Positions 5,974-6,766 of a DNA stretch of 6,766 bases are shown here, in pieces. The position numbers and the translations under genes were made by a program. Where the stretch lies: the NCBI GenBank assembly GCA_002503395.1, contig DARQ01000112.1, forward strand, positions 11,814-18,579, read 5' to 3'. Position 1 is the stretch's first letter. Each line of letters begins with the position of its first letter. The notes under the pieces are model-generated. The model was not told where the DNA came from and ran no database searches. It saw nothing but the letters and a program-made list of their open reading frames with translations. This stretch comes from Euryarchaeota archaeon UBA60. GTDB taxonomy: Archaea > Thermoplasmatota > Poseidoniia > Poseidoniales > Poseidoniaceae.

Positions 5974-6603
5974 ATGGGAATGGAAGAAGATATGCGAACA
6001 TTGGGTGCCGAGATGCTCGGCGTGATGGTCGTGGTTCTAATAGCGAGTACGACAGAGTCTGCAATGCTTACGGGTATTGCCCTCGGTCTGATGACTACGC
6101 TAGCGATGGGTGTCTCAGGCGCTCATTTGAACCCGGCGATTACTATTGCCCAGATGGCTATGCAAAAGATGGAAGTTGAGGACGGTCTCAAATACCTAGG
6201 TGCCCAAATAGCGGGTGCCTTCGGTGGCCTACTCATTTTCGCACACGTGTACTCCGGTAATGTAGATATACCGACCAACACGGCTGCGGACGACATCTGG
6301 TTGGACATTGCGGGAATGATGGTAGCGATGCTGTTTTTCACGATTGTATGGAATGCCACGGTCGGAGAAGGAACCGTCGATGGTTTTGGTGGAATGGTTG
6401 TTGGTGCCTTCAGTTGGTTGATGATTGAAGCGACCGATGTAACGATGAACGCAGCACCTCACTTCGCTGAGAGCATCTTGACCACATCACTCGACTTTTC
6501 GACCTTCTGGATGTTCTGGTTAGCAACTGCTCTCGGTTCACTCATGGCCTTTTGGATGTGGGATGAAATAATGGGAGAAGGCGAAGACAATTCAGAAGAG
6601 TAA
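5974..6603 (+). CDS. Divergent MIP/aquaporin-family channel
   Basis: This 209-residue membrane protein has the six-helix, two-half-helix layout of the major intrinsic protein family, which conducts water, glycerol or other small neutral solutes. Helix 1 (about 9-26) has the family Glu (GAEMLG, E13). Helix 2 (31-47) runs into SGAHLNPAIT (48-57) with an intact NPA at 53-55. Helix 3 is about 74-93, helix 4 about 109-129, helix 5 about 137-153 and helix 6 about 176-197, with an acidic tail. The second half-helix reads TMNAAPHF: NAA (159-161) replaces NPA, and Pro162 stands where most members have the selectivity-filter Arg. The protein is short for the family (usually 230 or more) with tight loops. 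ATG 5974 is the only start after an in-frame TGA at 5953; the site before it is weak (GGATGG). It is transcribed divergently from the AAA+ unit. Family membership is confident; the substrate is not predictable. Confidence 0.85.
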   Translation: MGMEEDMRTLGAEMLGVMVVVLIASTTESAMLTGIALGLMTTLAMGVSGAHLNPAITIAQMAMQKMEVEDGLKYLGAQIAGAFGGLLIFAHVYSGNVDIPTNTAADDIWLDIAGMMVAMLFFTIVWNATVGEGTVDGFGGMVVGAFSWLMIEATDVTMNAAPHFAESILTTSLDFSTFWMFWLATALGSLMAFWMWDEIMGEGEDNSEE

Positions 6604-6662
6604 TCCGAATAAGATCAGTCTAAACCCGTACCTGGCCCAAAGGCTTGAGTGCGCGGAATTTT

Positions 6663-6701
6663 CCCGGCCCGGGTGCGCCCGGGTCGGGGGTTTTTTTTTT
6701 T
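6663..6701 (+). terminator. GC-rich hairpin plus T run, terminator-like
   Basis: Arms 6663-6673 (CCCGGCCCGGG) and 6678-6688 (CCCGGGTCGGG) pair over 11 positions with one G-T wobble and a 4-nt TGCG loop. They are followed by GG and 11 T residues (6691-6701). The shape is that of an intrinsic terminator and it lies 60 nt after the aquaporin stop. It is unlike archaeal U-tract terminators, and the flanking homopolymers make the sequence itself doubtful. Confidence 0.3.
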
Positions 6702-6766
6702 GGGGGGGCGGGGGGGAAATTTTTGGGGCAGGTTCTTTTGTTTTTATTTTTTTTTTTTTGAAAACA
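6689..6766. other. Homopolymer-rich window end, probably unreliable sequence
   Basis: Runs of 11 T, 7 G, 7 G, 5 T and 14 T occur within 78 nt, a composition found nowhere else in the window. No reading frame or RNA is supported here. This looks like a low-quality clone or contig end rather than biology. The preceding 6604-6660 is ordinary sequence with no recognised feature. Confidence 0.55.

Overview
The window looks like a piece of an archaeal genome, most likely from an uncultured planktonic euryarchaeote (Marine Group II/III, Poseidoniia-like). The archaeal call is well supported: the left edge carries the end of a Nop5-like gene directly followed by fibrillarin (the box C/D RNA methylation pair), and ribosome binding sites of the archaeal GGTGA type sit exactly 4 nt before the start codon of three genes. 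The lineage is an inference from gene content (SCO1-like lipoprotein, Fpg, aquaporin), moderate GC and the lack of thermophile features; no rRNA or other marker is present to prove it.

Layout. Positions 1-2329 (+ strand) form a tight run, probably one operon: nop5 (last 20 codons), flpA, a SCO1/SenC copper-chaperone lipoprotein and mutM/fpg. The gaps are 19, 31 and 8 nt, each with its own ribosome binding site. It mixes RNA modification, respiratory oxidase assembly and oxidative DNA repair. A 95-nt convergent gap (2330-2424) follows. Positions 2425-5551 (- strand) hold a two-gene unit: a 590-residue AAA+ ATPase with a long Asn-rich, acidic, probably disordered N-terminus, then a roughly 449-residue protein with an N-terminal zinc-ribbon-like cysteine cluster that I do not recognise. 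The second gene begins at the ATPase stop, apparently with a CTG start placed exactly 4 nt after a GGTGA site that contains that stop. This pair is the best candidate for an undescribed system.

Positions 5552-5973 are a 422-nt AT-rich divergent intergenic region with candidate TATA boxes. At 5974-6603 (+) is a short MIP/aquaporin-family channel with an intact first NPA motif but an altered second one (NAA followed by Pro, without the usual Arg). The last ~110 nt contain a GC-rich perfect hairpin followed by T and G homopolymers. These resemble a terminator by shape, but the composition suggests the end of a clone or contig and unreliable sequence.

Nothing in the window is a tRNA, rRNA, CRISPR array, insertion sequence or obvious phage gene.
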